Shown: positions 42,554-54,553, counted from the stretch's first letter. The stretch is DNA of 64,000 nucleotides from Epiperipatus broadwayi (GCA_028023455.1 JAQFVV010000036.1:2942452-3006451); one strand, 5' to 3'. The notes: generated by a model not told the origin, from the letters alone. Made by a program: numbers and translations.

Positions 42554-43840
42554 TGCTGGATTTGACCTCCATATTCTCAATATTTAACACAAATCTCCTT
42601 ATTTCATTATCTTGATTATTTAAATATTATTAGAAGTCATTAATTTATAGTTTACCAGTTTAGCATTATATATGTTTGGTTTGTAATGTAATTAGTTTCA
42701 CTTTAAGATATTATAATACATATTCATTTTTAATCTGCTTAAGATATTTTGCCATAACATTAAAATATTTACTAATTAAAGACTATGCCATGCATATTTC
42801 ATGCACTGAGATCTAATTAGTGTTTAACTTATTTATGGGTAAAGAGGTTGTACATCACATTGGGAAATTATTGGTAAGTAAAAGTCATACTCAGCTGATA
42901 ATTACTTTAGGACACATTTGTATCAGAAGAATTGATTGGCTGACTTTTTTAGCATGATAATTTAATTTGTAAACATAATGCACCAGCAAATTCATTGGTT
43001 TAAATGTTATTAGGAGTCATTAATTTATTTTCTTAATTAATATCAGCTTTAATTTAAAGCATTATAATATCCTAGTTGTTTTTAAATCAATCTTAAACTA
43101 ATTTATTATAGCCTTAAAATAAATATTTAAATTCTGTTTTCCATGATTACTTCATACTTTAAAATCTAATCAGTCTTTGATTTGATATTTATAAGTAAAA
43201 AGCTTATATACTATAAGTAACTGAATAATAAACACATAACCATTTGAAAATTAGTGTTATTCTAATAAATAATTGTACTTGATGAGCTAATTAACTGATT
43301 GCTTTAATGTGAACCAAATGCATTTTTTAATCATCTCTACATTAACTACAGATATAAGGAAAACATACAGCACTCAGAAAATATGGATAGGGATTATAGC
43401 AGTTATTTTTATTTTGAAAAAATAAATTTAAGAGTTTCTTAATATGCTATTATTTTGGTAAATTAAATCATGATTTCCATATTACTGGGTTCAGTTATTC
43501 ACAATCAAAAAATAGATAGACAAAAATGTTGAAATATAATATTTTAATGTAACACTGCCACAAATATGATAAAAATGTAATAATATTTTCAATTATCTAA
43601 ACCAATTAAAGATAATCATTTATCTTTTTTTAGAAAAGGAAATTTATAACTTTTACTTATTTATTATTAAAATCCTAAAACTAAACTAGTCAATAAAATA
43701 ATCAAAATTATCCCAAATTCACAACTCAACCAGACTAGCCAAAAAAAAACTCTAAAAACCAATGGCCAAGAAGACTTCTCAGGTATAAAAAATTACCCCT
43801 TTATCTTTTTTTACACTCTTCTTTGAAATGCAGATTATCT
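42554..43840. other. AT-rich, possible diverged direct repeat
   Basis: 42615-42820 and 43000-43190 share TTATTAGAAGTCATTAATTT-type and ATCTAATTAGT-type blocks in the same order at an offset of about 385 bp. The divergence is high. No coding region. Confidence 0.35.
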
Positions 43841-44420
43841 TATGGAGGGAAATATAAGGAATTTGAACTCAGACTTTCAAATACCTATCAACTATCCACA
43901 CTATCTCATACCACTGATACACATGACCAGATGCATGTAAACAAAAAAATAATCACCAATATATGTATCTCCCGCACACATTTATATAATCAGTGTTCAG
44001 TTTATATTAAGATAGCAAATCTTGATACTTTAATGTTAATGGACAGGCTTCAATATACTCCACCCTCCAACTCTTTGGCCATTCATACCACTGAAAATCT
44101 GATGATGAAACGCCCAAATCCCATGCTAATGCCAATATTATTGCCATGCCCATGTTGATCTCAAGTCACTCTGACCCCTCATGTATAGGACCTTATCCAT
44201 TTAAATACATAGAAGAGGGATGGGCAGGATACAGGCTTAATGTGTAAATATTTGAAATACACGTACTCTTCACATATCTGGAGCCTAATTATAAATATAG
44301 TACCAGTGGTATAGATAATGTGGATAGTTGATGGGTACTTAAAAGTCTGAGTTCAAATCCCCTATATTTACAATTAGGTTCCAGGTATGTGAAGAGTGCC
44401 TGTATTCCAAATATTTACGT
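43840..44420. mobile_element. FB2 copy 5 (complex)
   Basis: An FB2 arm (GGAATTTGAACTCAGACTTT) at 43858, core blocks (ATGGACAGGCTTCAATATAC, CTGAAAATCTGATGATGAAA), then a second small palindrome at 44235-44420 between GTAAATATTTGAAATACACG and its inverse, containing AAAAGTCTGAGTTCAAATCC. Only the helix III side of the hammerhead (CACCAATATATGTATCTCCC, about 43955-43980) survives. Confidence 0.65.
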
Positions 44421-44424
44421 ATAA

Positions 44425-45220
44425 AGGGAACTAATTTCTTCTTTAAATAATTCAATGCAATTTAATTTTAAAACATAAAATATTCCTTTACTTAAATAAA
44501 TTATTAAATAATACTATGAAAAAATAAAACAGACAGTTAATTAGATTAAGCTAAGTTATAATTGTTTATTGAACTTTTTTTAAATTATCATAACATTAAT
44601 AAATTACATTGTAGATGCGTTATATATTAATTAAAAACGCATATATGGGTCAAATAAAAATATTTTCTATGATTCACTGTCATCCTCAAAAGACCAGGAA
44701 TCACATATGACTATGGGAAGCTATTGTTTCCCCTCTTTTATTCCATAGTGTAAGCTTGTGGTTAAGACCTGTAGAGGTCCCTACCTTCGCATTTTCAAAA
44801 TACACATTCTTGAGGTTTATAATATTAGTAAATATTATTTCTGTACTTTTATGGAACTCAGTCAGATAAAGTTTAATAAGTTAAATCAAATAATCTAGTG
44901 ATACTATTCATATTAAAAGATATATAATTGGTATCTCACATTTGTCATGTGTACATTTTTTAAAACTAGGAATGACTTTAAAAATATATAAATGGTGGTC
45001 AGGATTGTAAAACAATTTTTATGTGGAAGTTATGACCCCCCCCCCATGAATTACATGTAAACTAATACAATTCCATCAATAAATAAAAAAGTATTAAATA
45101 AGCCCACCTGTTCTTTAGTTTAGATCGTACATAAGCATCCAAACAATTGAGGGTCACCATGCAGAGTATGAATTATCTATAATAACATAATTTCTGGACA
45201 AGCATAAGTTATTCTGTACT
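44425..45220. other. Unassigned, with one short dispersed repeat
   Basis: 44750-44802 (TAAGCTTGTGGTTAAGACCT, GTAGAGGTCCCTACCTTCGC) repeats 17998-18050. No gene identified. Confidence 0.45.
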
Positions 45221-45224
45221 CTAT

Positions 45225-45310
45225 ATATAATCAGAAGGAAAGACTGAGGCTCATATTTAACAACCCCTGAATATTAAATGAATCAATAGTTAATAGTTGT
45301 AAATATTAAT
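45225..45310 (+). repeat. FB3-type repeat fragment
   Basis: CAGAAGGAAAGACTGAGGCTCA, AACAACCCCTGAATATTAAA matches 32440-32550 with substitutions. Confidence 0.5.
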
Positions 45311-45662
45311 TGGTGAAAAAATTGACTGATTATATACAATCCAAACTAAAGTGCAGCTGGAATCATTCAGTTCTCTCTTGTTTATTGATGCAATTAAATT
45401 TTATTACATATAGCTCACTGGGGTTTTCAGTAAATGCCACCCAAATTTGGACTACATTTGAGCTATCACAATAAATATTTAAAAACAATTTTTGTAAAAT
45501 TTATATATATATATGAACACTTTCCGTTTAGTTCTTTTTTTTTTGGTAGTTATGATTGTAAACCAGAATTATAGTTTATATTCAAAGAATCCTTGATATT
45601 TATATATAATTTTTTAGGTAATGGAAAATTCTTACTTTATTTTTATTAGTTATTAATTAAAT

Positions 45663-45880
45663 CACTAAACATCACATGGACACATTCTTTATGCTTACAC
45701 AAGCTGTTTACATAGAGACAAAATTCTCTATACACTAGCACTACTCACTGGTGAAAGCCAAAATCTAGAAACAAGTCTGAGAATGCTGGATGATTAGGGT
45801 CTAGATAGGGCTTTTATGCACAAACATGCCTGTATACATTGATTACAGTGGCTTGCAATTAGTAGAGATATACAATGCAC
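45663..45880 (-). mobile_element. FB1 copy H, reversed and shortened
   Basis: The family tail is at the left in reverse (CACTAAACATCACATGGACA, TTCTTTATGCTTAC), followed by TIR-like GAGACAAAATTCTCTATAC. The core holds a decayed hammerhead (CUGGUGA for CUGAUGA; GAAA and AAGTC remain) near 45755-45796 on plus. No clear TSD. Confidence 0.6.
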
Positions 45881-46703
45881 ATATAATATTTATAACTATC
45901 AAATACTTTTTAAAAATCACATGATTATTTTTAAGAATTTTGAAAATATTAAATACTTCATTTAAGGATTTAAAATTAGGTGTGATATCAAGCATTTGCA
46001 AAATCTTTCCAAATTAAAAGCATCTTTTATTTGCAATATTTGATATTAATTTTAGTTAATTTTTTGAAAAGTGATTAACAAATTTAGTTTTTTTTTTCAA
46101 AACCTCTACTTTATAAACAAACAATGATGAACAAACTTATCAAAACCATCATCATCATTATTTTTTTCCTGCAGGACTATTATGGGAGGGACACCATGTT
46201 CTAGCAATAACGGTTTTACTTTTGGAAAATATTCTAAAATTGTTTAACAAAAATATGGAAATAAATTTCACACCATATGTAATAATGATCATAAAATAGA
46301 TAAACAAAAAGCTGGTCTGGATTAGCTAATTTTTTAAGTGATATTTGTTTGATATAAAACCCTATTCAGGAAAACAAAATGAAGGATACAGTTAATCAAT
46401 TTGATGGTATTCTCTATCTGGAAAACTTGTCAAGCAAAAAATGTAAGAGTGAAAAATCAATAGTTAAAAATAATTCAAATTCTAGTGAATTGTGTTACTT
46501 TTGCTTTATTTTAATGATCAATTATCTATTTCTTGTTCCGATCATTGTTTTAGAACATTTCGTGCTCAATACTTAAAAATTAAACAATTCAAAACAAAGC
46601 AAAACTCTCCATATAGTAGTGCCATCTTGTGCTAACAAGAGTAATCAATGGATGCCAGAAGGCTTGTGCATAAAATCCCCATCTAGTGCCTACTCATCCA
46701 ATA

Positions 46704-46745
46704 TCCCCAGACCAGTTTCTAGCTTGTGGCCTTCATCAGTGAGGA
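46704..46745 (-). ncRNA. Hammerhead ribozyme candidate, FB1 copy I, first
   Basis: Helix I UCCUCA/UGGGGA (one G-U), extended across an internal loop (GGC/UA) to AUCCAA/UUGGAU with six Watson-Crick pairs (outer limits 46696-46754). CUGAUGA and GAAA are intact. Helix II is GGC/GCU (one wobble) with loop CACAA. Helix III is ACTGGT, then C17. Predicted cleavage is between 46710 and 46709 on the minus strand. Confidence 0.78.
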
Positions 46746-46803
46746 GCCTTGGATCTGAGAACACTGCACTTAAAATCCCAATCTAGTGCCTACTCATTCA
46801 ATA

Positions 46804-46845
46804 TCCCCAGACCAGTTTCTAGCTTGTGGCCTTCATCAGTGAGGA
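46804..46845 (-). ncRNA. Hammerhead ribozyme candidate, FB1 copy I, second
   Basis: Identical 42-nt motif exactly 100 bp downstream of the first. Only the outer part of helix I differs (AUCCAA/UUGAAU, one mismatch). Cleavage at both sites would give a 100-nt fragment. Confidence 0.78.
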
Positions 46846-46961
46846 GCTTTGGATGTGAGAGCACTACTACATGGAGAGTTTTGCTTTTTTTTGAATTGTT
46901 TAATAACAATTATATGCTAGTATGAGATAGTGATCATGTGATGTTTAGTACTTAAAAATTA

Positions 46962-47160
46962 TAAAATGCAAATTTAAATTTACTTAAATTCAATGGGGAT
47001 AATTTTTATCTATATTGTGACTGCAATAAATTTTATTCTTACAATAGTATAAATATCATTAATGACGAAATCACTTCTTTACTTTTAGATCCACATTCTA
47101 CATACTCCAGTAACTAGAAATATTATAAACACACTCTTTTAAATGTTAAATTTCTTCCCA
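46962..47160. other. AT-rich spacer
   Basis: Nothing identified. Confidence 0.4.
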
Positions 47161-47169
47161 TGTAATTAC

Positions 47170-49610
47170 GATTGAACAAAAATTACAAAATTTATATAAT
47201 GAAAATTTATTTTTAAAAAGAAAATTAAGGATATATTGGAACAAAATAATAAATCTGATCATATTAATAATAATCCTACACAAAGTAATTTAATAGTGAT
47301 ATATATAGACATAAAATAAAAGAGAATATACTTTTACTACATAAAAAAAACCAAATCAAAATGTTAACTAAGAAAAATAATAACAATATAAGAGAATCAA
47401 TTATCTAACAAAAACTCTAGTGGAAGGAAAGAAGAAAGTCAGAAAACAGATATTGATATTTAAACTAATAACAACATTGAGGATTCTCATAATAAAATTA
47501 AATATCAAAATAAAACTTTACAATCCTGGGCTGACATAGCTTTATCCTCTATTGACAATTATAATAGTGACATTGAAGCTGATATAATGAATAATATACA
47601 GAAAAATAAGCCTGTTTTCATACAGAAAAATGAATCTGACTCATCCATCAAATCAATTAACAAAGAGATGATGATGGCTTTACCATAGTAGTTCAAAAAA
47701 TCCCTAGGTGGAGCTAGCTGAAGAAACAACTCCCCAATATTGCTGCTGATTTGAGGGGACTTCTATTTAGTTGTTGATAGAGAAGAGGTGCATTTCCCCT
47801 ATATTTGACTGTTTAAAGGTGTGTTATTTTTATGTATTTATTATTTCAGTCAAAATTTCAAATTTAAGTGCTCTTTCCTTTTTTTTTCAAAATTTCTCAA
47901 AATACTATCAAATCCAAGATGGCGTCAACCCTAGCGGGTTTTTCATTAAAGAAAAATAGCAATGCTCTACCAAAAAGCTTCTAAAATTAATCAGAGTTCA
48001 AAGAAAATTAATCAGAAAACTAATAATAATCATAATTCTGAAATTAAAAACTGTTTTCAATCTCCATTGGTATTAAACTTAAATAACAAAGGTTCTAAAA
48101 GTTATCCACTGGACAATAAACTGGAAAACATCAAAATCAAATGGTAAAACTTTAAAAATAACATCAATGCTCATGTTGAATCCTCAGTCAATTGTTCTAA
48201 AACTCAAAGAAACCAAAATAACAATTCGGAAAATATTTATACAGAAAATACACAACAGAATAAAGCCTTGGTAATTGATATTGACTCTCAAAAAGATCAC
48301 AATATTATCAAAAAAATAAATAAATCATCTTATTCAAAAGTACTGGGTGTGTCAGCCTCAGACTTCAATAGTGTAAACAAAAGTAATCTAGAGGAAATCC
48401 CTGAATTAACACAGGTGTGGGGACTTAAAGAGAAACAATACAATGAAGAAATAAGTCAAAAATCATGAAACTACAATCCTGGGCAACACAAACTTACAAC
48501 ACAAAATCATTAAATTGTAACAAAATAATTTAACTAATTCAATCCCACTGTTATTACTAAAATCCTTAAATTGTATCACAATGACTGTTTAATAATTCTT
48601 GCCATAACACATCTAAATTGCAGCCTTCTTAGATTCCCAGTTTAAATGCCAATGATCTAATCAAAAATGTCTTCAAATTCTTGCATTGCCCAATGATTAA
48701 TATGTAGCAATACAGTTTAATAACTGCTTACAAAAGCAAGTTTTTAAAAGTCAACCCAGATTCTTAAAACATAAGTTTCTTGTGGCAATTGATCCATCCA
48801 GACCATCAGTACTAGATAGTATCATCAGAAACTGCCACATTGGTTTTGAGAAACAACACCTGCAGAAGTATCTGGACAACTATGGGAAAGTCATGAAATT
48901 TGAATATCTCAAGGATAAAGACACTTGTGGTCTTACCCTAACCAACACTGGAATTTTCAGATTTAGCCTGAAACAAGGTCTCTTCCCAGAAGCAATCTCT
49001 ACTATAATTGTGGCAGATGAGTCCTCCCTAGTTGTTCTATTAGGGGTATCAGACTGCAATGTTTCACTTGTAAGAGCCATAAACATCTGATGAAGGAGTG
49101 CCCTCATAGGTGGTGTCACACTTGTAAGAAAAAAATAATTCATGGGTATAGGTGCAAGCTGGTTCCTCCAGTGAATTTTGATAATCAGGTTCCAGTTATT
49201 TCCATTGAGAATCTATCGGTCAACTGTCCACTTCCATATTCATAGAGGACCATCAAAATAATATTGTATTATCTACCTGGACTAAAGACTAAGGACTTGC
49301 ACATTCCCCAAAGGAGTCCTCATTGGAGGAAGGTGTATCAGACATGGACTCAAACTCATATAGTGAGGATCATGGTGAGGATCTTGGTTCTATACCTTGG
49401 GCTATGGATTCTGCCACTGAAAAGGATGTCCTGCATGCAAGTGAACATATTCAGTGAGTTCTGATAATCAGGTTCCAGTTATTTCCATTGAGAATCTATT
49501 GGTCAACTCATCCACTTCCACATTCATAGAGGGCCATCTAAATAATATCAATTATCTGCCTGGACTAAAGACTAATGACATTGCGCATTCCTGCAAGGAG
49601 TCAGTTTGAA
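47170..49610 (+). pseudogene. LINE ORF1 (gag-like) remnant with CCHC zinc knuckles
   Basis: A plus-strand degraded ORF1. The N-terminal part (47170-48520) is Asn/Lys/Ser-rich low complexity with short open stretches and two LQSWA blocks (about 47519 and 48471). A central domain (48782-49060: GFEKQHLQKYLDNYGKVMKF, ISTIIVADESS) leads, after a +1 frameshift at about 49040, into knuckle 1 CFTCKSHKHLMKEC (CX2CX4HX4C, 49060-49101). Knuckle 2, CHTCKKKIIHGYRC (CX2CX5HX3C), follows. Such ORF1 proteins bind RNA in retrotransposon particles. No RT follows within the window on this strand. Confidence 0.65.
49150..49606 (+). repeat. Direct duplication inside the ORF1 remnant
   Basis: GATAATCAGGTTCCAGTTAT, TTTCCATTGAGAATCTAT and TGGACTAAAGACTAA occur at about 49179-49310 and again at 49465-49606, offset about 285 bp. 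Confidence 0.75.
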
Positions 49611-50334
49611 TTTTAAAAAATATTTGACAATTCAGTTAGGTAATAAAAATAATGCAACATATAAGCACAACTAAATGTCATCAGCATAAACCTTCAGACA
49701 ATTAGGAAATAGCTAGTGTCCCATATCTTGCAAACTTCTCCCCCATATCTATCTCAGATTTACATTAATTTTTTGATTCATAGACATATTATACAGTAGT
49801 CATTTTCTAATCTACAATTTTCTCTTTGAAGTATCCATTCCAGAATTTATATTTTTACATTGTTTTCTTTCTTTATTTTATTAATCATTTTCAATATTAA
49901 CCTGATGCTTTTTTGTTTTTTTACTCTTATTATACTATATTCTATGCTACATTTTCTTTTAAATTTTCCTTGAATATTACCCACTTTTCATTTGACTGTG
50001 TATTATCATTTAAATTCATTGTTATTTGCACCTATTTTCTTATTCAACAAATACGAAAAAAATAAGTAAATGTGATATTTTATTTTTCGTATACTACTTA
50101 TACTCCTCAAATAGCAGACCATACATGAACTATAATTTTACTTTAAAAAAAGACAAGAATATTGGGCAGAGAGAAAAAAGTTAAAAAAATAAATTAAAAA
50201 AAAACAGATCACATTACGATGGAAATATTTTCATAAGTCAATCTAGAGTGATAAACTATAATATTAGAAAATCATTATATTAAAATATATTGAGAAATTA
50301 GAACCCTTATGGATAACTTGTTGTCATTGACAAA
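49611..50334. other. AT-rich spacer
   Basis: Nothing identified. Confidence 0.4.
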
Positions 50335-50440
50335 ATAGCTTAGTTGATTGGAGCACTGTCTCATGTTCAATATTTGTGAATCTGAAAGTCATTGGTTCAG
50401 TTCATGTTCTATCTATCACTGATCAATCCAGCAACAACTA
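50335..50440 (+). repeat. tRNA-like SINE remnant
   Basis: TAGTTGATTGGAGCACTGTC resembles a tRNA A-box region and ATTGGTTCAGTTCATGTTC a B box at suitable distance. The acceptor stem is not seen. Confidence 0.4.
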
Positions 50441-51896
50441 AAAAAAGTGGGAAGATTCTACTCTAAGCATTATAATTTATTATTAATGGTTAAATATATT
50501 TAGAAGTAATATACATTAAATTTGAATTTTCTAGAAAAATGTATGTCATCATCACAAACCATTGGACAATCAATTACTCTTAAACATTAATTTCAAATAT
50601 GCCCAACTAAATGTTGGGCTAAATCTATATTGACTTTGGAATGTATTCATACATTAGTACTATACACAAATATATTCTGAAATTATATAATCAATAAGAT
50701 CTATTTATATATCTGATGTTGTTGCTAATACATATTTTTCTTGTAGTGTTAAATCACAAATTCATTATTACCATGATATGTTCTCTTCAAAATTTGATTA
50801 GTCTTTCATCTTTTTCAATTTTAACCATAATTCATATTCCTCTATATTTTTTTCTTTCTTGATGTAACATATCAATTCAATTTCCCATTATTAGTACATT
50901 TTCAGTTTTTCATCAATTTTCACTATATAATTAAAAGGCAATGGTGCAGCGATGCTAAAATATCTGTCTGTCATGTCTTCAAATTTTCAAAAAACCTTTC
51001 AAAAGAGTTACAATTTTTCTTTTAGTTAGCTAGCTTACATTCAAACTAATTAACCATCCATTGTTGGTCAGTAAATGGATATCTGAATATTTTTAAAAAG
51101 CGTGAGAAAACTGCCTGGTTAATAACAAAGTAGTAAACGATGTCTTCTTTTTCAATGTTTTTATAAGGACTGTTTGAGAGGTTATTTCTATGACAAGTGA
51201 CCCATTAAATAAAATTCAGCATATCCAAAATTAGTCTGCTTTTCACAGACTTGGATATATATAAAAAAAAAACATTTTTTTTTTGCTTTCTGTTTTTAAT
51301 CAATATCTAATTCTTTAAACTATCACAACTGACTTGCTTTTTTCAATTCTTATTTCTTATAAGCTCTGTTATTGTATTATTAAATAACAGAAATCCCTGA
51401 AGTTATTATGTATATCAAAAACAATATTGCCTTCAATATTACTTAGCATTGTCTTTTTACTTCTAACTTTCAAAAATATCCATCAAAGATTCGGTTAAAC
51501 TTATTTTAAAGGCTCCAAGATTATTAATCATTTTGAGAATATATTATAGTACAAATTAATTCATAAGCAATCTTACTATGCTAAAAAAGAAAAAATAATA
51601 ATCTTCTGTCCCGAATATTATAAAATTTTATATTCAAATTTTTATTTACTACTGCATATATATTATAAAAATAAAAACATAATTTATTCCTAACAAATCT
51701 TTTGTATTTTATTGATAATAAATATTTCAGAAATGAATTGTAAATATGAAAGTTTTTATATATTCTTTTTTATCGTATATGTGCTATTTATTTTATTTAT
51801 TATTTAGAATTTTGTAAACACTAATAAAAAAACTGCTAAATATGTATCATATGCATACATAATGTATAACAATTTTACCATATTTAAAATATGAAA
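50441..51896. other. AT-rich spacer
   Basis: No coding region or repeat recognised. Confidence 0.4.
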
Positions 51897-51900
51897 CAAT

Positions 51901-52010
51901 TTTTTTTTCATATGTCATAGCATCGGCCGGGAGGCGAACCCACAACCGTATCTAACCAACTACTTACTTGTAAGGCAGCTGCGATGATCTCTCGGCTAAC
52001 AACGCTTGAC
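51901..52010 (-). mobile_element. tRNA-derived SINE, full copy
   Basis: The reverse complement has GTTAGCCGAGAGATCATCGC (A-box side), CAGCTGCCTTACAAGTAAG and GTGGGTTCGCCTCCCGGCC (clear B box), ending GCTATGACATATGAAA with an A-tail (T-run on plus at 51900-51909). An imperfect TSD, AAATATGAAACAA and AAATATGAACAAA, surrounds it. It is GC-richer than its surroundings and is the best preserved member of the family here. Confidence 0.85.
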
Positions 52011-52204
52011 AAATATGAACAAAATTAGTTCCTTATTTTTAATAATTCATCGTGTAATAATTTATCATGAATTCCTTTTTTTAATGATAATATTATCAAC
52101 AAAATTAATGCTATCAACATTTATATTCTAATTCAAAATTATATTTTGCTGATAATCTAATCTGCAGCAGTAACCATTCACATCGAGTACTGCACCTACT
52201 AGAG

Positions 52205-52222
52205 ACGATGATGATGATGATG

Positions 52223-52318
<96 letters not shown>
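52205..52318. repeat. (TAA)n microsatellite, probable LINE tail
   Basis: More than 30 AAT/TAA units following a short GATGAT stretch. On the minus strand it is a (TTA)n run at the 3' end of the LINE at 52320-55560. Confidence 0.85.
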
Positions 52319-52319
<1 letters not shown>

Positions 52320-53017
52320 AAAATCAATTTATTATGTGCACTTCAACACTTACACTTTAACAAAAATACACAATAAACAGAAAATAAAAACTCATCAGAT
52401 GCAAAAAAAATCTTTAAAACAAGTAGCTTTCATGAGGATGGCTATGTCTTGGAGAAAGTTACATAAAATCAGGAATCATGACAAACTGATAACTCCCAAC
52501 CTGAATACATAGAAACATGGAATCTGATTACTATTCCTTAGCATTATTTGACACTGAGCCACATCCTGCTGTCTCAATGGACTTTTCAGCACCTCGCAAA
52601 ATTATTACCACTAATTGATTGTGGTCATGAAATTAGTAACCAGGCAATCAATTGGTAGTTAGACTGCATATGAGGTTGCAGTGGACTGTAGTGTTTGGGG
52701 TCTTGCTCAGTGTTCTTCTCTTAACATTATGTCTTAATCTGAACTGGATACCTAGGTTGTATTTACATATTTGTCTAATTATTTTTTTATCTTTATTCAT
52801 ACAAAGTATAGTAACACTCCTCCATACATATCACAAAATCATTTGTACCTGTTGCTATGCCACACTAACATACTACCTATGACACTGTATACACATTCTC
52901 GTAATAATGTTTATAGAGATTACAAAAAATAAAAAGTAAAAACAATATGTTCTCAACTATAAATTTAGTTCCTTTCTAACACTCATTATAAACTGATCAC
53001 AAAAAATATTAATATTA

Positions 53018-53218
53018 TTAAACTCTTTGCAATCTATTAATAAATGATTTGGTTAAAAAAGTACTTTTATATTTATTAACATTAAAAGTGTGCACTACTC
53101 TTAACAGACATCTAAGTACTTTCGATTTTATTTTTGATATACAGTCACTGACATCAATTTTCTCATCAATTAACTTTTCGAATAATATCATATCTTTTAA
53201 CATTCTTCTTTCTTTCAA
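53018..53218 (-). pseudogene. LINE ORF2 C-terminal block
   Basis: RRMLKDMILFEKLIDEKIDV and SFINRLQRV correspond to the R-R-x-x-D-L-x-x-x-x-K-L and INR-x-x-R-L blocks at the end of Jockey/CR1-type ORF2 proteins. Confidence 0.7.
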
Positions 53219-53377
53219 TATTGTTTTTTTCCCATTATTAATTTAATGAATGTTTTTCCAACATTATGTATTTTAGAGTGAATATTAATCAAATTCAAAT
53301 TCCATATTCTAAAAGGGTTGCAACAAGAGAAAAAATAACCTATATTCTATGGAAGTAGATAAATCTCTTCAATATCT

Positions 53378-54170
53378 TTATGATTTATTAATAATATATT
53401 TAATATGTGCATTAAATGTAAAATTATTACAAAATGTAATTCCTAAGTCAAATACAAGCCCCTTATATGTAATAATACCATTCTCAATTTTATACTGATA
53501 AACAGATTTTTCAGCTTTATTAGAAAAGGAAACAATACATGTTTTATTGATATTAATCTCTATATTGTTATACCTATACCAATTTTTAAAACAATCTATA
53601 TACCTTTGAACCTCAATGTGATCATTATATGCAATAATTCTTTTGAATAACTTACATTCATCAACATAAGTAAGTATCATACTATTTTTTAACGTCACAC
53701 ATAAAAACATTAAAAAATAAACATGGCAATATTCTATCTTGAGGAACACTTACTATATTATTAAGAAGGCAAGATGTGGTCCTATCCATATACACATAAG
53801 ATTTACAGTCACTCAAATAATTGCTAAATAACAATTAAATGAGGCAAACACCCAATATTTTTAACCTTACATAAAAGTCTACCATGTAAAACGTTATCAA
53901 ATGTCTGAATCATATCAAAATATACAACAGGTAATTGCTTCTGATTAGATAAGGCATGAGCAATATGATCAGGTATTACCATTAAATTAGTTTTAACATA
54001 TTTGTCAGATAGAAAACCATGTTGATAATTAGGTAACACCTTAATTATATCTACAATAATATTACTGTAAATACACCTTTCATAAACTCTAGCAAAAGAT
54101 GACAGAATTGAAATAGGCCTATAATTATCAGGATTAGATCTATAAATTGGTATAATCTTAGTTATTTTAA
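53378..54170 (-). pseudogene. LINE reverse transcriptase domain, fragmented
   Basis: RT motifs are spread over three frames: NPDNYRPISILSSFARVYER (about 54150-54090), YQHGFLSDKYVKTNLM and VVYFDMIQTFDNVLHGRLL (54030-53880, motif A), VSVPQDRILPCLFFNV (motif B, about 53745), and LTYVDECKLFKRI (motif C, with VDE where DD is expected) followed by EININKTCIVSFSN. Non-functional. Confidence 0.8.
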
Positions 54171-54174
54171 ATAT

Positions 54175-54553
54175 TTAAAACAGGCAAAACTAACTATATA
54201 TATATATATCGCCACACACAGCAAGCTAGAGTAATCAATGGATGCCAGAAAGCTTGTGCATAAAATCCCCATCTAGTGCCAACTCATCCAATATCGCCAG
54301 CCTAGTTTCTGGCTTGTGGCCTTCATCAGTGAGGAGTCTTGGATCTGAGAGCACTGCACCTAGATCTTAGGATTTAGAAACAAGTTTGAAGATATTGGAT
54401 GAGTAGGCCCTAGATGGGGATTTGATGCACAAGCCTTCTGGCATCCACTGATTACTCTAGCTTGCTATATGTGTGGCAATACATATAGTAAGTTTTGCCT
54501 CTTTTAAAAAAATTATAAGCAAGTATAAGAAGTGGTGGTCATGTGATGTTTAA
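54175..54553 (+). mobile_element. FB1 copy J, inserted in the LINE (palindromic)
   Basis: A 9-bp TSD TTTAAATAT at 54166-54174 and 54554-54562. Left TIR TTAAAACAGGCAAAACT, right TIR near 54492 (AGTAAGTTTTGCCTC), then the tail AAGCAAGTATAAGAAGTGGT. Both arms are present, with the hammerhead (54294-54335, minus strand) on the left arm. CUGAUGA and GAAA are intact and helix II is GGC/GCC, but GUC is changed to GGC, breaking the A15.1-U16.1 pair. Confidence 0.8.
54294..54335 (-). ncRNA. Hammerhead motif in FB1 copy J (U16.1 lost)
   Basis: Helix I UCCUCA/UGGCGA (one mismatch), CUGAUGA, helix II GGC/GCC with loop CACAA, GAAA, then CTAGGC where CTAGUC is expected. Probably inactive. Its GGC/GCC pairing is the covariation partner of the AGC/GCU version in copy B. 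Confidence 0.6.

Larger units (their letters stand above)
46583..46948 (+). mobile_element. FB1 copy I with two intact hammerheads
   Basis: A perfect 13-bp TSD TACTTAAAAATTA at 46570-46582 and 46949-46961. The TIRs extend further than in other copies: AACAATTCAAAACAAAGCAA pairs with TTTTTTTTGAATTGTTT near 46900. Inside, a 100-bp segment is repeated head to tail (about 46671-46770 and 46771-46870), and each repeat has an intact minus-strand hammerhead. The family tail (TGATCATGTGATGTTTAG) closes the element. Confidence 0.82.

Noticed and set aside
44097-44115. CTGATGATGAAACG in FB2 as a second hammerhead
   Set aside because: No room for helix II between CTGATGA and GAAA.
51901-52010. Possible functional tRNA gene
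   Set aside because: Only the B box is well preserved, there is an A-tail, and related copies occur at 5850 and 31908, so it is a SINE.
52652-52882. 76-codon hydrophobic frame that looks like a membrane protein
   Set aside because: Antisense of the LINE 3' UTR; hydrophobicity is expected from AT-rich sequence.
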